Positions 25,741-33,648 of a DNA stretch of 64,000 nt are shown piece by piece (within the stretch, counting starts at the first letter, position 1; every line of letters starts with the position of its first letter). Both the position numbers and the translations under genes were made by a program. Location of the stretch: positions 1 to 64,000 of the forward strand of contig SVIP01000003.1 in the NCBI GenBank assembly GCA_015069425.1, in the 5' to 3' direction. A model generated the notes under the pieces. It ran no database searches. It saw only the letters and a list, made by a program, of their open reading frames with translations, and had not been told where the DNA came from. The stretch comes from Clostridiales bacterium. GTDB lineage: Bacteria; Bacillota; Clostridia; Christensenellales; Borkfalkiaceae.

Positions 25741-26480
25741 TATTTGAAAAAACAAAAGGTTTAACGGATAATCCGTTGCACTACTGCCCAGGTTGTACTC
25801 ACGGTATAATTCACCGTCTAGTTGCTGAAGTTTTAGAAGAACTTGGCGTAACTGGTAAAACTGTAGGCATTGCATCAGTTGGATGTTCAGTATTCTCTTA
25901 TAATTATTTTAATTGTGATATGATTCAAGCTGCTCACGGAAGAGCGCCAGCCGTTGCAACGGGTGCTAAACGTGCAAACCCTGATAACGTAGTATTTACT
26001 TATCAAGGTGATGGCGACCTTGCTGCTATCGGTACGGCAGAAACCGTTCACTCTGCTGCTCGTGGCGAAAACATAACCGTAATTTTCGTTAATAACGCAA
26101 TTTACGGTATGACAGGCGGTCAAATGGCACCCACAACTCTTCCTAATCAGGTAACGCAAACTTCACCTTATGGTAGAGACGTAACGGTTGTTGGTTATCC
26201 TGTTAAGGTTTGTGAAATGCTTTCTCAAATCGACGGCGCAACTTATCTTGAAAGGGTAGCGGTAAATAACGTTAAAAATATTAAAAAAGCAAAGCAAGCA
26301 ATAAAGAAAGCTTTTCAAAATCAAATTGATGGTAAAGGTTTTTCTCTTGTTGAAGTCCTTTCAACTTGTCCTACCAACTGGGGCTTAACACCTCAAGCGG
26401 CTCTTAAATGGCTTGATGAAAATATGGAAACTTATTATCCTCTAGGTGTTTATAAAGATAAATATAAGGAGGAAAAATAA
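25734..26480 (+). CDS. 2-oxoacid:ferredoxin oxidoreductase beta subunit (thiamine-PP binding)
   Basis: Holds the thiamine diphosphate site (GDGDLAAIG … NNAIYGMTGGQ) and the catalytic-cluster cysteines: CPGC at 18-21, Cys51 (VGCS), and a late Cys in STCPTNWG. The QMAPTT segment is usual in the VOR/KOR group. 248 residues. AAAGGAG lies upstream, inside the alpha gene. It performs decarboxylation of a 2-oxoacid to acyl-CoA with reduced ferredoxin, or the reverse carboxylation. Confidence 0.9.
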   Translation: MVVFEKTKGLTDNPLHYCPGCTHGIIHRLVAEVLEELGVTGKTVGIASVGCSVFSYNYFNCDMIQAAHGRAPAVATGAKRANPDNVVFTYQGDGDLAAIGTAETVHSAARGENITVIFVNNAIYGMTGGQMAPTTLPNQVTQTSPYGRDVTVVGYPVKVCEMLSQIDGATYLERVAVNNVKNIKKAKQAIKKAFQNQIDGKGFSLVEVLSTCPTNWGLTPQAALKWLDENMETYYPLGVYKDKYKEEK

Positions 26481-26481
26481 A

Positions 26482-27018
26482 ATGAGTAAAACTACTAAAA
26501 TTCTTATTGCTGGTTTTGGTGGACAAGGCGTTTTGTTCGCAGGTAAGGCTTTGGCTTATACGGGGCTTAAGGTTGGTATGGAAGTAAGTTGGTTGCCATC
26601 TTACGGACCTGAAATGCGTGGTGGTACTGCAAACTGTAGCGTTACGCTTTCAGACACGCCTATCGGTTCGCCTATCGTTGATAAGCCCGACGTGCTTATC
26701 GCAATGAATCTTCCCTCGTTAGATAAATTTTATAACGATACTGAAAAGGGTGGATACGTTATATTTGACAGTTCGCTTATAGTTAAAGATGATTTGAGAG
26801 AAGACGTTAAAACGGTAGGTATACCCGCAACGAAAATGGCAAGTGATAACTCTCTTGGCGGACTTGCTAACATGATTATTATGGGTAAGGTTATTAAGGA
26901 AACTAACGTTTTAACTTTAGAACAGGTTAAAAATAGCCTTGCGCAAATGATACCAGCAAAGAAAGCCGAACTTTTAGAAAAAAACATAAAGGCTATTGAA
27001 TTAGGCTACAATTATTAA
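26482..27018 (+). CDS. 2-oxoacid:ferredoxin oxidoreductase gamma subunit
   Basis: A 178-residue gamma domain: [12 protein letters not shown] at the start, [13 protein letters not shown], and [16 protein letters not shown], all typical of VorC/KorC. Start ATG 26482 has AAGGAGG 6-10 bases upstream; the in-frame upstream ATG (26446) lies within beta and lacks a site. It is the last gene before a strong terminator, so the T-box operon ends here. Confidence 0.9.
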   Translation: MSKTTKILIAGFGGQGVLFAGKALAYTGLKVGMEVSWLPSYGPEMRGGTANCSVTLSDTPIGSPIVDKPDVLIAMNLPSLDKFYNDTEKGGYVIFDSSLIVKDDLREDVKTVGIPATKMASDNSLGGLANMIIMGKVIKETNVLTLEQVKNSLAQMIPAKKAELLEKNIKAIELGYNY

Positions 27019-27023
27019 AATAT

Positions 27024-27067
27024 AAAAGCATTTCTCATCAAAAACGGTGTTGAAATGCTTTTTTTAT
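27024..27067 (+). terminator. terminator of the T-box operon
   Basis: Stem AAAGCATTTC (27025-27034) pairs with GAAATGCTTT (27052-27061), followed by a T run to 27066. Confidence 0.82.
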
Positions 27068-27133
27068 CATTGATAAATTACTTTTTTATTTGATAAAAGT
27101 CAAATAAATAAATAACTGTGTCAAAATAAACAA

Positions 27134-27162
27134 TTCATTTGCTTTATCTTATATAGTATAAT
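27134..27162 (+). promoter_or_regulatory. promoter of the putative structured RNA
   Basis: TTCATT and a perfect TATAAT (27157-27162) are spaced by 17 bases. It predicts an RNA start near 27169. Confidence 0.6.
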
Positions 27163-27168
27163 ATAAGA

Positions 27169-27307
27169 AGTTGACGCTTTGTTTACAAGGGGCGGGAACT
27201 TCGCCGTGTTTCAAACTGAAGTGTAAAAACGATTTAGTTTTTACGGTAAAACGAAAGTTTTACAAATGGTCAAGTTTATAAACAAGAACGAAATCCCACG
27301 CTTTTTT
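27169..27307 (+). ncRNA. putative structured non-coding RNA
   Basis: About 140 bases with no good ORF and many pairings. There is an 8-bp hairpin (27223-27230 with 27237-27244), a 7-bp hairpin capped by GAAA (27246-27252 with 27257-27263), a small GGCG/CGCC hairpin (27191-27205), and long-range TTGTTTA/TAAACAA (27179-27185 with 27279-27285). The 3' end runs TCCCACGC then TTTTTT, and TCCC..CGC can pair back to GCGGGA (27192-27197). A promoter precedes it. I do not recognise the family (not tmRNA, SRP or RNase P). Confidence 0.5.
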
Positions 27308-27311
27308 AGAC

Positions 27312-27384
27312 CAGTTTAATTTTAACAACTATTATAGGAAAATGTTGTACTTGCAAAATAATGCAAAATAGTTGCTCTAAACTG
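27312..27384 (+). repeat. imperfect long hairpin
   Basis: CAGTTTA (27312-27318) pairs with TAAACTG (27378-27384), and AACTATT (27327-27333) with AATAGTT (27367-27373). A TGCAAAATA direct repeat lies in the loop. No T run follows. It sits between the putative RNA and a small ORF and could be a leader structure. Confidence 0.35.
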
Positions 27385-27471
27385 TTAAACATACAAAATG
27401 GATTAACAAATACTTGATTATATTCTTAACAACATTTAAAATATATATCAAAAATTGAAAAGGGGAAGATT

Positions 27472-27570
27472 ATGAAGTTTAGTTCAAAATCACCACTAAT
27501 AAATATTACACCTAACGACGGTTATCATTACTTTTTTGGTTATATGGTTTACGTTAGTAAAAACATTTAA
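27472..27570 (+). CDS. small ORF, 32 codons, unknown
   Basis: ATG 27472 follows a strong AAGGGGAAG ribosome site at good distance and encodes 32 residues ending in TAA. The peptide is aromatic-rich in its middle (GYHYFFGYMVY). No domain or signal peptide is recognised. It could be a real small protein, a leader peptide for the MATE gene 57 bases on, or the remnant of a longer gene. The ribosome site is the main evidence. Confidence 0.4.
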   Translation: MKFSSKSPLINITPNDGYHYFFGYMVYVSKNI

Positions 27571-27626
27571 CTTCTAATAGTTTATAATATTAGAGATATT
27601 AAATTGCGTTTTTCAACTAGGTGCTT

Positions 27627-29000
27627 ATGAAAAAGAATGAAGTAAATATGTTATCTGGCTCAATCTTTAAAGGATTGATGGCAATAACAATTCCTATAAT
27701 GATAATGAACGTGTTGCAATCACTTGTTAGCGTTATAGATATGACTATGCTTAAACTGCTTGGTAAACAAGAGGCTGTGGGGGCGGTTGGTGCTTGTGGT
27801 ACGTTAATATCGTTGATTACGGGGCTTTTGATAGGCGTATCTTCGGGGTCTAGTGTAGTTGTTGCAAGGTACATAGGAAAAAATGATGCTGAAAGTGTTG
27901 AGCGCGCGGTTGGAACTGCATATTCGCTAGCCATTGCGGGTGGCGTTTTGCTGTTGGTTATAGGCGTTATTTTTGGTGAAACTTTTTTAATTTGGATGAA
28001 TTGCCCAAAAGAATTGCTTAAAAACGCGGTTTTGTACTTTCGAATTTATTTTTGTGGCGTTCCTATTTTAATGTTTTATAATTTTAGCGCGTCAATACTG
28101 CGTGCAATGGGCGATTCAAAACACCCTATGCTGTTTTTATCAAGCGCTAATATTTTGAAAGTGGGGTTAAACGTATTTTTCGTTTTGGTGTTCGATACTG
28201 ACGTTGCAGGGGTAGCGATTGCAACTATTATAGCGCAGTTGCTAGCAGGTGGTCTTTCTTTTAGAATACTCTTAAAAAACCAAGGAATAGTAAAATTCAA
28301 GTTAAAGCATTTAAGATTTTATTCAAAACACGTTAAGGAAATTTTGTTTATAGGAATTCCTGCAGGTTTGCAACAGGCATTGTATTCGCTTGCTAACGTT
28401 ATAATAACGTCAACGGTAAATGCAGAAGGTAAGTTTGCCACTACTGGAATTGCCATTGCTAACCAGTTTGACGGCGTTTTATATCAAATTGCAGTTGCGC
28501 CATCTCTTGCCGTTATGTCATACGTTAGCCAAAACGTTGGTACAGGAAATCTTAAACGAGCAAAAAAATCGGTTGGCATTGCTATGCTTATAACAATTGC
28601 GTTCGGTGCAACTTTAGGCTCTATGTCTGCAATTTTTTCAAAGCAACTAGCGTCGTTGATGAATAACAACGCAAAAGTAATCGAGTATGCGCAACAAAAA
28701 ATGATAATAATATCAAGTACGTATTTTATTTGCGGAATAAACGAAATTATGGGCGCATCACTTCGTGGTATGGGCAATCCTGTCGTACCTACCATTAGTA
28801 CGCTTATGTTTATGTGCGTATTAAGATTTATTTGGGTTTACGTTTTTTATCCATTCTTTAAAGGAAATTTAACTTTCTTATATTTAGTTTGGCCAGTTGG
28901 ATGGGTACTTTCGATTTGTTTGTTAGTTGTTGCGTTTGTATATACATTGAAAGGATTGAAAAAGAAAATAGAGAGCGAACAAAAAACTCTAAAGAATTAA
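27627..29000 (+). CDS. MATE family efflux transporter
   Basis: A 457-residue membrane protein with about twelve hydrophobic segments and the MATE two-lobe layout: each half begins with a motif such as SGSIFKGLMAITIPIMI or IPAGLQQALYSLANVI. It probably exports drugs or metabolites in exchange for Na+ or H+. ATG 27627 is chosen because AGGTG lies 4 bases upstream; the GTG at 27621 is inside that site. Substrate cannot be told from sequence. Confidence 0.85.
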   Translation: MKKNEVNMLSGSIFKGLMAITIPIMIMNVLQSLVSVIDMTMLKLLGKQEAVGAVGACGTLISLITGLLIGVSSGSSVVVARYIGKNDAESVERAVGTAYSLAIAGGVLLLVIGVIFGETFLIWMNCPKELLKNAVLYFRIYFCGVPILMFYNFSASILRAMGDSKHPMLFLSSANILKVGLNVFFVLVFDTDVAGVAIATIIAQLLAGGLSFRILLKNQGIVKFKLKHLRFYSKHVKEILFIGIPAGLQQALYSLANVIITSTVNAEGKFATTGIAIANQFDGVLYQIAVAPSLAVMSYVSQNVGTGNLKRAKKSVGIAMLITIAFGATLGSMSAIFSKQLASLMNNNAKVIEYAQQKMIIISSTYFICGINEIMGASLRGMGNPVVPTISTLMFMCVLRFIWVYVFYPFFKGNLTFLYLVWPVGWVLSICLLVVAFVYTLKGLKKKIESEQKTLKN

Positions 29001-29012
29001 AATTTATATTTT

Positions 29013-29046
29013 AGTGCGTTATGATATAATCGTGGCGCACTTTTTT
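29013..29046 (+). terminator. terminator after MATE gene
   Basis: Stem AGTGCG (29013-29018) pairs with CGCACT (29036-29041), with an inner TTAT/ATAA pairing and a T run directly after. Confidence 0.65.
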
Positions 29047-29061
29047 GTATATAAGGTTGTA

Positions 29062-29089
29062 GCATAAATACCCTTTTGTAGCATATATT
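29062..29089 (+). promoter_or_regulatory. sigma-E-like (mother-cell sporulation) promoter
   Basis: CATATATT (29082-29089) matches the sigma-E -10 consensus CATAYAHT. GCATAAA lies 13 bases upstream at the -35 place. It is about 29 bases before the next start codon. Confidence 0.45.
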
Positions 29090-29117
29090 AAAGTATAAAA
29101 CTTTAATGGAGGAAGAT

Positions 29118-29750
29118 ATGTCGTTTTTTTGTAATTTTCAGTCGGATAGATGTCCTGGGCAAATAAACGGAAATCCGCTTAACGGTTTATGCGAAAAAGT
29201 ATGCGTTCAAGCAAAAAAAGTTTTTGATGCCTGTATGCAACAAACACAACTTAACGGCGTGGTGCTAAACGTAACTAATTTAACACCGTCAAATCCTACA
29301 TATCCGTTGACTTTTGTAAGTGCAAAAAGCACCGTTTCACAAGGTGTTATAAGTAATCTGCTCATAGACCCACTACCTGAAAGACAGGGGTCTGCAAGAG
29401 TGCGTGCTGATATAACTATCCCTGTTTCGGTTGCATATACTGATGCAAACGGTGTTGAGGGAGTGGGTACGGCTACCGTAACAGTAAACAAAGATGTAAT
29501 ATTAAATATTCCATCAGCATCTATAATGCCATATGCTGTAGAGGCAATAGTTTCGTTGGTGTCTACACAGGGAACTTATACGGGCGAAAATGAGTTTACA
29601 ATTGATGCTTGTGTATCTATAATTTTAAAAATAGTTATGGAAGTTGAATTGTTGTTACCGTCATACGGATATGCGGCAATACCGCCTTGTCAGGATTACA
29701 CGCAAGAAGTGTGTGCGGGATTTTTTGAACTACCTATATTCCCACAATAA
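29118..29750 (+). CDS. Cys-containing protein of unknown function, probably sporulation-related
   Basis: 210 residues, no signal peptide or membrane helix. The N-terminus has a cysteine cluster (FCNFQSDRC, then CEKVCVQAKKVFDAC). The middle is predicted beta-rich, and the end has PCQDYTQEVCAGFFELPIFPQ-like cysteines. The VCVQAKKVFDAC segment is reminiscent of SPOCS/DUF3794-type spore envelope proteins, but I cannot confirm this. ATG 29118 follows GGAGGA. It is a single gene between a sigma-E-like promoter and a terminator, so a spore coat or morphogenesis role is inferred. Confidence 0.55.
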   Translation: MSFFCNFQSDRCPGQINGNPLNGLCEKVCVQAKKVFDACMQQTQLNGVVLNVTNLTPSNPTYPLTFVSAKSTVSQGVISNLLIDPLPERQGSARVRADITIPVSVAYTDANGVEGVGTATVTVNKDVILNIPSASIMPYAVEAIVSLVSTQGTYTGENEFTIDACVSIILKIVMEVELLLPSYGYAAIPPCQDYTQEVCAGFFELPIFPQ

Positions 29751-29769
29751 TAACGGATAGATAGCGATT

Positions 29770-29797
29770 AAGCACAGGTTTCGCCTGTGCTTTTTTG
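29770..29797 (+). terminator. intrinsic terminator
   Basis: Stem AAGCACAGG (29770-29778) pairs with CCTGTGCTT (29784-29792), 5-base loop, then TTTT. Confidence 0.87.
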
Positions 29798-29862
29798 TTG
29801 TATTTGTGTATGTTTATTAGTTTTTACTTGAAAAAATTGAATAATTATGCTATTATGAATTT

Positions 29863-30561
29863 ATGAAAATTTTTGCAATTAGTGATTTGCATTTATCAAC
29901 AAACACAAACAAGCCTATGGATATTTTTGGCGGTAACTGGGTTGGCTACATTGATAAAATTTTTGCAGACTGGCAAAGCAAGGTTTGTGATGACGATTTG
30001 GTGTTGATAGGTGGCGATATCAGTTGGGCTATGAACCTTGAAGACGCAATTATAGATATTGAAAGGCTTTCTAGGTTAAAAGGTAAAAAAATATTGATAA
30101 AAGGTAATCACGATTACTGGTGGAACGGTATAGGTAAGGTAAGAGATGCTTTACCTGAAAATTTTTTTGCTCTACAAAACGACAGTATTCGGTTTGACGG
30201 CGTGGTTATTTGCGGTTCTCGTTGTTGGACTGTTCCTGGGTGTCCAGATTTTAGCGAAAAAGATAACAAAATTTATCTTCGTGAAAATGAAAGACTTAAA
30301 CTTTCACTCTCTGTAGCGTCTAAATTGCGTCAAGATGGTGATAAACTTATTGCATTGATACATTATCCACCTTTTAACGTTAGAAGAGAAAATACACTGT
30401 TTACAGACGCGTTTGAAAATTATGGCGTCAATTCTGTGATATATGGTCATCTTCACGGAAAAAGTGTACGTGCGGACAAGTTGGTTGTTAAAAACGGTAT
30501 AAATTATTATCTTACTTCTTGTGACCAAGTAGATAATAAATTGACGGAAATTATATTATGA
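29863..30561 (+). CDS. calcineurin-like metallophosphoesterase
   Basis: A 232-residue phosphoesterase with all five family motifs: DLH (8-10), GGDISW, GNHDYWW, IHYPPF and GHLHG. The type (COG1768-like) has no firm substrate. Only a weak ribosome site is visible before ATG 29863. It overlaps the next gene by 4 bases (ATGA), which ties it to a PTS-IIC-like permease. Confidence 0.8.
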   Translation: MKIFAISDLHLSTNTNKPMDIFGGNWVGYIDKIFADWQSKVCDDDLVLIGGDISWAMNLEDAIIDIERLSRLKGKKILIKGNHDYWWNGIGKVRDALPENFFALQNDSIRFDGVVICGSRCWTVPGCPDFSEKDNKIYLRENERLKLSLSVASKLRQDGDKLIALIHYPPFNVRRENTLFTDAFENYGVNSVIYGHLHGKSVRADKLVVKNGINYYLTSCDQVDNKLTEIIL

Positions 30562-31757
30562 CAGAAGAAAAAAATAATTTGAAAACTGAATGTAAACACC
30601 ATAAAACGCACGAAAATGCAAAAGAAAATAAAGTGCTAAATTATTTCAAAAATTTACCCAAACGTTATTTTATAACCGCCTTTTCAGGTATGGCGCAAGG
30701 GCTTTTTGTAACGCTTATTGCAGGCACTATTTTAGCCACCGTTGCAGAGAAGATTATCGGGCTAAATAACTATTTAGGTCAAACGATTTTTTATATCGCT
30801 TGCATAGCCAAAACTTTAATGGGCGCAGGTATAGGCGTTGGTATTGCTCACGCCTTGGGTAAGGGTAAATTGCTTGTATTTTCCGCATCCGTTGCAGGAT
30901 TTATAGGTGCATTTGCTGATAAATTGTTGTTTGGTTCTTTTATGCAAACAATGTTTCCTGCAGTAAATAGCGGTTTTTCATCTGTAAACTTTGGCGCGCC
31001 GGGAAACCCTATCGGCGCATATGTAGTTGTTATGCTTGCAGTAGAGATTGTGGGGCTATATGAAGGCAAAACTAAACTTGATATAATTTTAGTTCCGCTT
31101 GGCGTAATGGCGGTATCTTTCGTTGGCATATTCTTATCTGCGCCGTTTATTTGGGCTGTTGACCAACTTGGCGTTTTAATAGCGCAAGCAACCAAAATAA
31201 CCCCTTTCTTTATGGGTATTATTGTTGCAGTTTTAATGGGTGTTTTATTGACTTTGCCAACCTCTTCAGCGGCAATATGGATTGCTGTATCTAAATCAGT
31301 TGTTGAGGCTGGTGGTGATAACGCTCAATATATGCTTATAGCAGGTGGCGCGGCAACTGTGGGTTGCGCTTGTCATATGATAGGATTTGCTGTAGCAAGT
31401 TATCGTGAAAATGGTTTTAGTGGTTTAATTGCGCAAGGTATAGGAACAAGTATGTTGCAAATTCCAAACGTTATGAAAAAACCTATTATAATGTTGCCTA
31501 TGATTATTTCTAGCGCAATATTAGGACCTTTGTCTACGGTTGTGTTTAACCTAAAATGCGGTTACAACGGCGGTGGTATGGGTACTAGTGGATTTGTGGG
31601 AATAATAGATTTAATAACTTATACACAGGGCACTGTAGGAATAGTTGGAATAATACTTTTAACGTTAGTTTTGCCTGCCGTATTAAATTTTATTATAAGT
31701 GAAATTATGCGAAAGAAAAATTTAATAAAATTTGGCGATATGAAACTTCCCGATTAA
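30558..31757 (+). CDS. PTS EIIC-like membrane permease (EIIC_2 family)
   Basis: 399 residues. A charged, His-containing N-terminus of about 35 residues is followed by about ten membrane segments. The NFGAPGNPIGAY and TLPTSSAAIW segments fit the PTS_EIIC_2 family, stand-alone IIC-type proteins without the usual IIA/IIB partners. None is encoded nearby. It may transport or sense a small organic solute. ATG 30558 overlaps the phosphoesterase stop. Confidence 0.65.
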   Translation: MTEEKNNLKTECKHHKTHENAKENKVLNYFKNLPKRYFITAFSGMAQGLFVTLIAGTILATVAEKIIGLNNYLGQTIFYIACIAKTLMGAGIGVGIAHALGKGKLLVFSASVAGFIGAFADKLLFGSFMQTMFPAVNSGFSSVNFGAPGNPIGAYVVVMLAVEIVGLYEGKTKLDIILVPLGVMAVSFVGIFLSAPFIWAVDQLGVLIAQATKITPFFMGIIVAVLMGVLLTLPTSSAAIWIAVSKSVVEAGGDNAQYMLIAGGAATVGCACHMIGFAVASYRENGFSGLIAQGIGTSMLQIPNVMKKPIIMLPMIISSAILGPLSTVVFNLKCGYNGGGMGTSGFVGIIDLITYTQGTVGIVGIILLTLVLPAVLNFIISEIMRKKNLIKFGDMKLPD

Positions 31758-31799
31758 ATTGTGCTTTGATTAAGAGATATAACTACAATAAAATATAAC

Positions 31800-31826
31800 A
31801 AGGCGGTGTTTAAACCGCCTTTTTTG
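31800..31826 (+). terminator. intrinsic terminator
   Basis: Stem AAGGCGGT (31800-31807) pairs with ACCGCCTT (31814-31821), then TTTT. Confidence 0.87.
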
Positions 31827-31892
31827 TTTATAGTGAGTTTTATTTGTTTAATTTTGGGCATAAAATATCTATGAGTAACGGAGGTATTTATA

Positions 31893-32162
31893 ATGGTAGA
31901 ACAACCTAAAGTTCCAGAAACTGAAAAGGTAATATTAGAAGGTAGAAAAAAACTTTCAATGACGGGCGTAAGCACTGTAGACGGATTTTCTGAACAATGC
32001 TTAAAAATTACTGCATCTGGTAATAAAGTGATAATTAACGGTGAAAACCTTAAAATTACTTCATTTAATAAAAATTCTGGCAATCTTACCGCAGAGGGAA
32101 TTATATCGGAGTTTAAATATAATCATAAAAAACAACCTTTAGTAAAAAGGCTTTTTAAGTAA
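31893..32162 (+). CDS. yabP: sporulation protein YabP
   Basis: An 89-residue YabP/YqfC-family protein. Seen are the EGRKKLSMTGVSTVDGF start and a beta-rich body with a GENLKITSFNKNSGNLTAEG pattern typical of YabP. In Bacillus it is a sporulation protein made in the mother cell. A possible sigma-E -10 (CATAAAAT, 31859-31866) lies upstream and GGAGG precedes the ATG. The order yabP-yabQ-divIC is the same as in Bacillus subtilis, which supports all three calls. It overlaps yabQ by one base. Confidence 0.87.
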   Translation: MVEQPKVPETEKVILEGRKKLSMTGVSTVDGFSEQCLKITASGNKVIINGENLKITSFNKNSGNLTAEGIISEFKYNHKKQPLVKRLFK

Positions 32163-32635
32163 TGTTTGTAACGGCAAATCAAATATACGTATTTATTGCG
32201 TGCGTTGCTTTTGGTTCGGTATCGGGCATTTTTTATTCTTTGTCTTCTGCATTTAAATTTTTTATAAAAAACAAGGTCATTAAAATTGTATTTGATATAT
32301 TTGCATCAATAGTCGTTAGTTTTTTATACGTAATATTTTCAGTTTTGATTAAATTTCCAAACGTAAGAATTTATATGTTAGTGGGTGTTTTTGTTGGTTT
32401 GATTCTATATTTTAAAAGTTTTCATATATTACTTGCAAAATGCGCTAAAAAGATTTATAATATTATATATAAATATTATAAGGCTAAAATTTCAAATGGA
32501 AAAAAACAAAAAAGTATTATCAGAAGAAAAAACAAAAAGGTTGGTCGTTGCAGGAACGGTAGGGGCAGTGTTGCTTGCCGTAATATTACTGTTCGTGATG
32601 ATTTATCAACTCATATCTATAGCAGTTTACAATAA
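32162..32635 (+). CDS. yabQ: spore cortex biosynthesis protein YabQ
   Basis: 157 residues with four predicted membrane segments in the first 110, then a basic tail. Position and topology match YabQ, a forespore outer-membrane protein needed for cortex formation. Its last 46 codons lie out of frame over the start of divIC (140 bases), an unusually long overlap. The tail is very Lys/Arg-rich and then Arg/Gly/Cys-rich, unlike the rest, so the functional protein may effectively end earlier or a frameshift may have extended it. Confidence 0.75.
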   Translation: MFVTANQIYVFIACVAFGSVSGIFYSLSSAFKFFIKNKVIKIVFDIFASIVVSFLYVIFSVLIKFPNVRIYMLVGVFVGLILYFKSFHILLAKCAKKIYNIIYKYYKAKISNGKKQKSIIRRKNKKVGRCRNGRGSVACRNITVRDDLSTHIYSSLQ

Positions 32636-32789
32636 GCGTATAGATAATTATAATGCCAAAATCGTTGAATACGAAAGGCTAATTAAAGAGGGTGAAAATT
32701 CTAAAGAGACTTTTAATGCTCTTTGGTGGATTGAGCGTGAGGCTAGAGAATTAGGGCTAGTATATCCTGACGATTTTGATTTGAACTGA
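32496..32789 (+). CDS. divIC: septum formation initiator family protein (DivIC/FtsB)
   Basis: 97 residues: a cytoplasmic Lys/Glu-rich N-terminus, one membrane helix (about 17-38), then a coiled coil (about 40-70) and a short C-terminal domain with a WWIEREARELGLVYPDD pattern typical of DivIC/FtsB. It bridges FtsL and FtsQ (DivIB) in the divisome. ATG 32496 fits the family start, though no strong ribosome site is seen because it lies inside yabQ. The longer frame from 32433 adds unmatched residues. Confidence 0.8.
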   Translation: MEKNKKVLSEEKTKRLVVAGTVGAVLLAVILLFVMIYQLISIAVYNKRIDNYNAKIVEYERLIKEGENSKETFNALWWIEREARELGLVYPDDFDLN

Positions 32790-32790
32790 T

Positions 32791-33648
32791 ATGCTTTACG
32801 GGGTAATTGACGTTGGCTCAAATTCCGTAAGGCTTATGATAAGCAACGGGCTTGAAACCATTTCAAAAAAAGTTAAAACAACAAGGCTTGCAGAGGGAAT
32901 GTCTAACGGATATCTTACTGCTAATGCAATAAATAAAACTGCAACTGCAGTTTGTGAATTCGTTAGTATGGCTAAAGAGCAAGCCGTTGATGAGATTTAT
33001 ATATTTGCAACTGCTGCAGTTAGAGTTGCTGTAAATTCTAAAGAATTTTTAGATAAAGTTTATTCTCTATGTAAAATGCGTGTTGACGTTGTGTCGGGCG
33101 AGTTGGAGGCTCAACTTGGCTTGCTGGGTGCGCTTAGCGGTAAGGACGGTGGAATTGTCGACGTTGGCGGTGCTAGTTCCGAAGTGGCTGTTATAAAAAG
33201 CGGTAAAAACGTATATTCAAAGAGTATTAAACTTGGTGCGGTAAGTTTAAAAGATACTTGCGGACAAGATTATCTGTCTTCTAAAAAATTTGTTATCGAT
33301 AAAATTAGTGAATACGGCAAAGTTCTTCCGTCAGATTTTTATGCGATAGGGGGGACTGCAACGAGTATTGCGTCAATATTTTTAGAGTGCGAACCATATG
33401 ACCCCAAGAAAATAAACGGATTTAAAATTAGTGCTAAAGACCTTTCTTCGTTGACGTTAAAACTTTACAAAATGAGTGTGCAAGAACGTCAAAAATTGAA
33501 AGGTTTACAGCCAGAACGTGCTGAAGTGATAGCAGGTGGCGCACTTATTTTGCTTGAAATAATGAATAAAATCGGTGTCGATTACGTAACCGTTAGTGAA
33601 AGCGATAACCTTGAGGGTTATTTAGCAAAGAAAATGGAGAATAAATGA
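32791..33648 (+). CDS. Ppx/GppA-family phosphatase
   Basis: 285 residues of the ASKHA fold: DVGSNSVRLMI (7-17), an ATAAVR segment, and the second phosphate loop DVGGASSE. The family removes phosphate from polyphosphate or pppGpp. It is short, containing just the catalytic double domain without the HD domain of long forms. It follows divIC after one base and overlaps the next gene, so it is in the same operon. Confidence 0.85.
   Translation: MLYGVIDVGSNSVRLMISNGLETISKKVKTTRLAEGMSNGYLTANAINKTATAVCEFVSMAKEQAVDEIYIFATAAVRVAVNSKEFLDKVYSLCKMRVDVVSGELEAQLGLLGALSGKDGGIVDVGGASSEVAVIKSGKNVYSKSIKLGAVSLKDTCGQDYLSSKKFVIDKISEYGKVLPSDFYAIGGTATSIASIFLECEPYDPKKINGFKISAKDLSSLTLKLYKMSVQERQKLKGLQPERAEVIAGGALILLEIMNKIGVDYVTVSESDNLEGYLAKKMENK

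Noticed and set aside
27169..27307. Assignment of the structured RNA as 6S, SRP or tmRNA
   Set aside because: The hallmark sequences of these RNAs (GGAA tetraloop with flanking SRP motif, tmRNA tag frame, 6S central bubble) are not visible.
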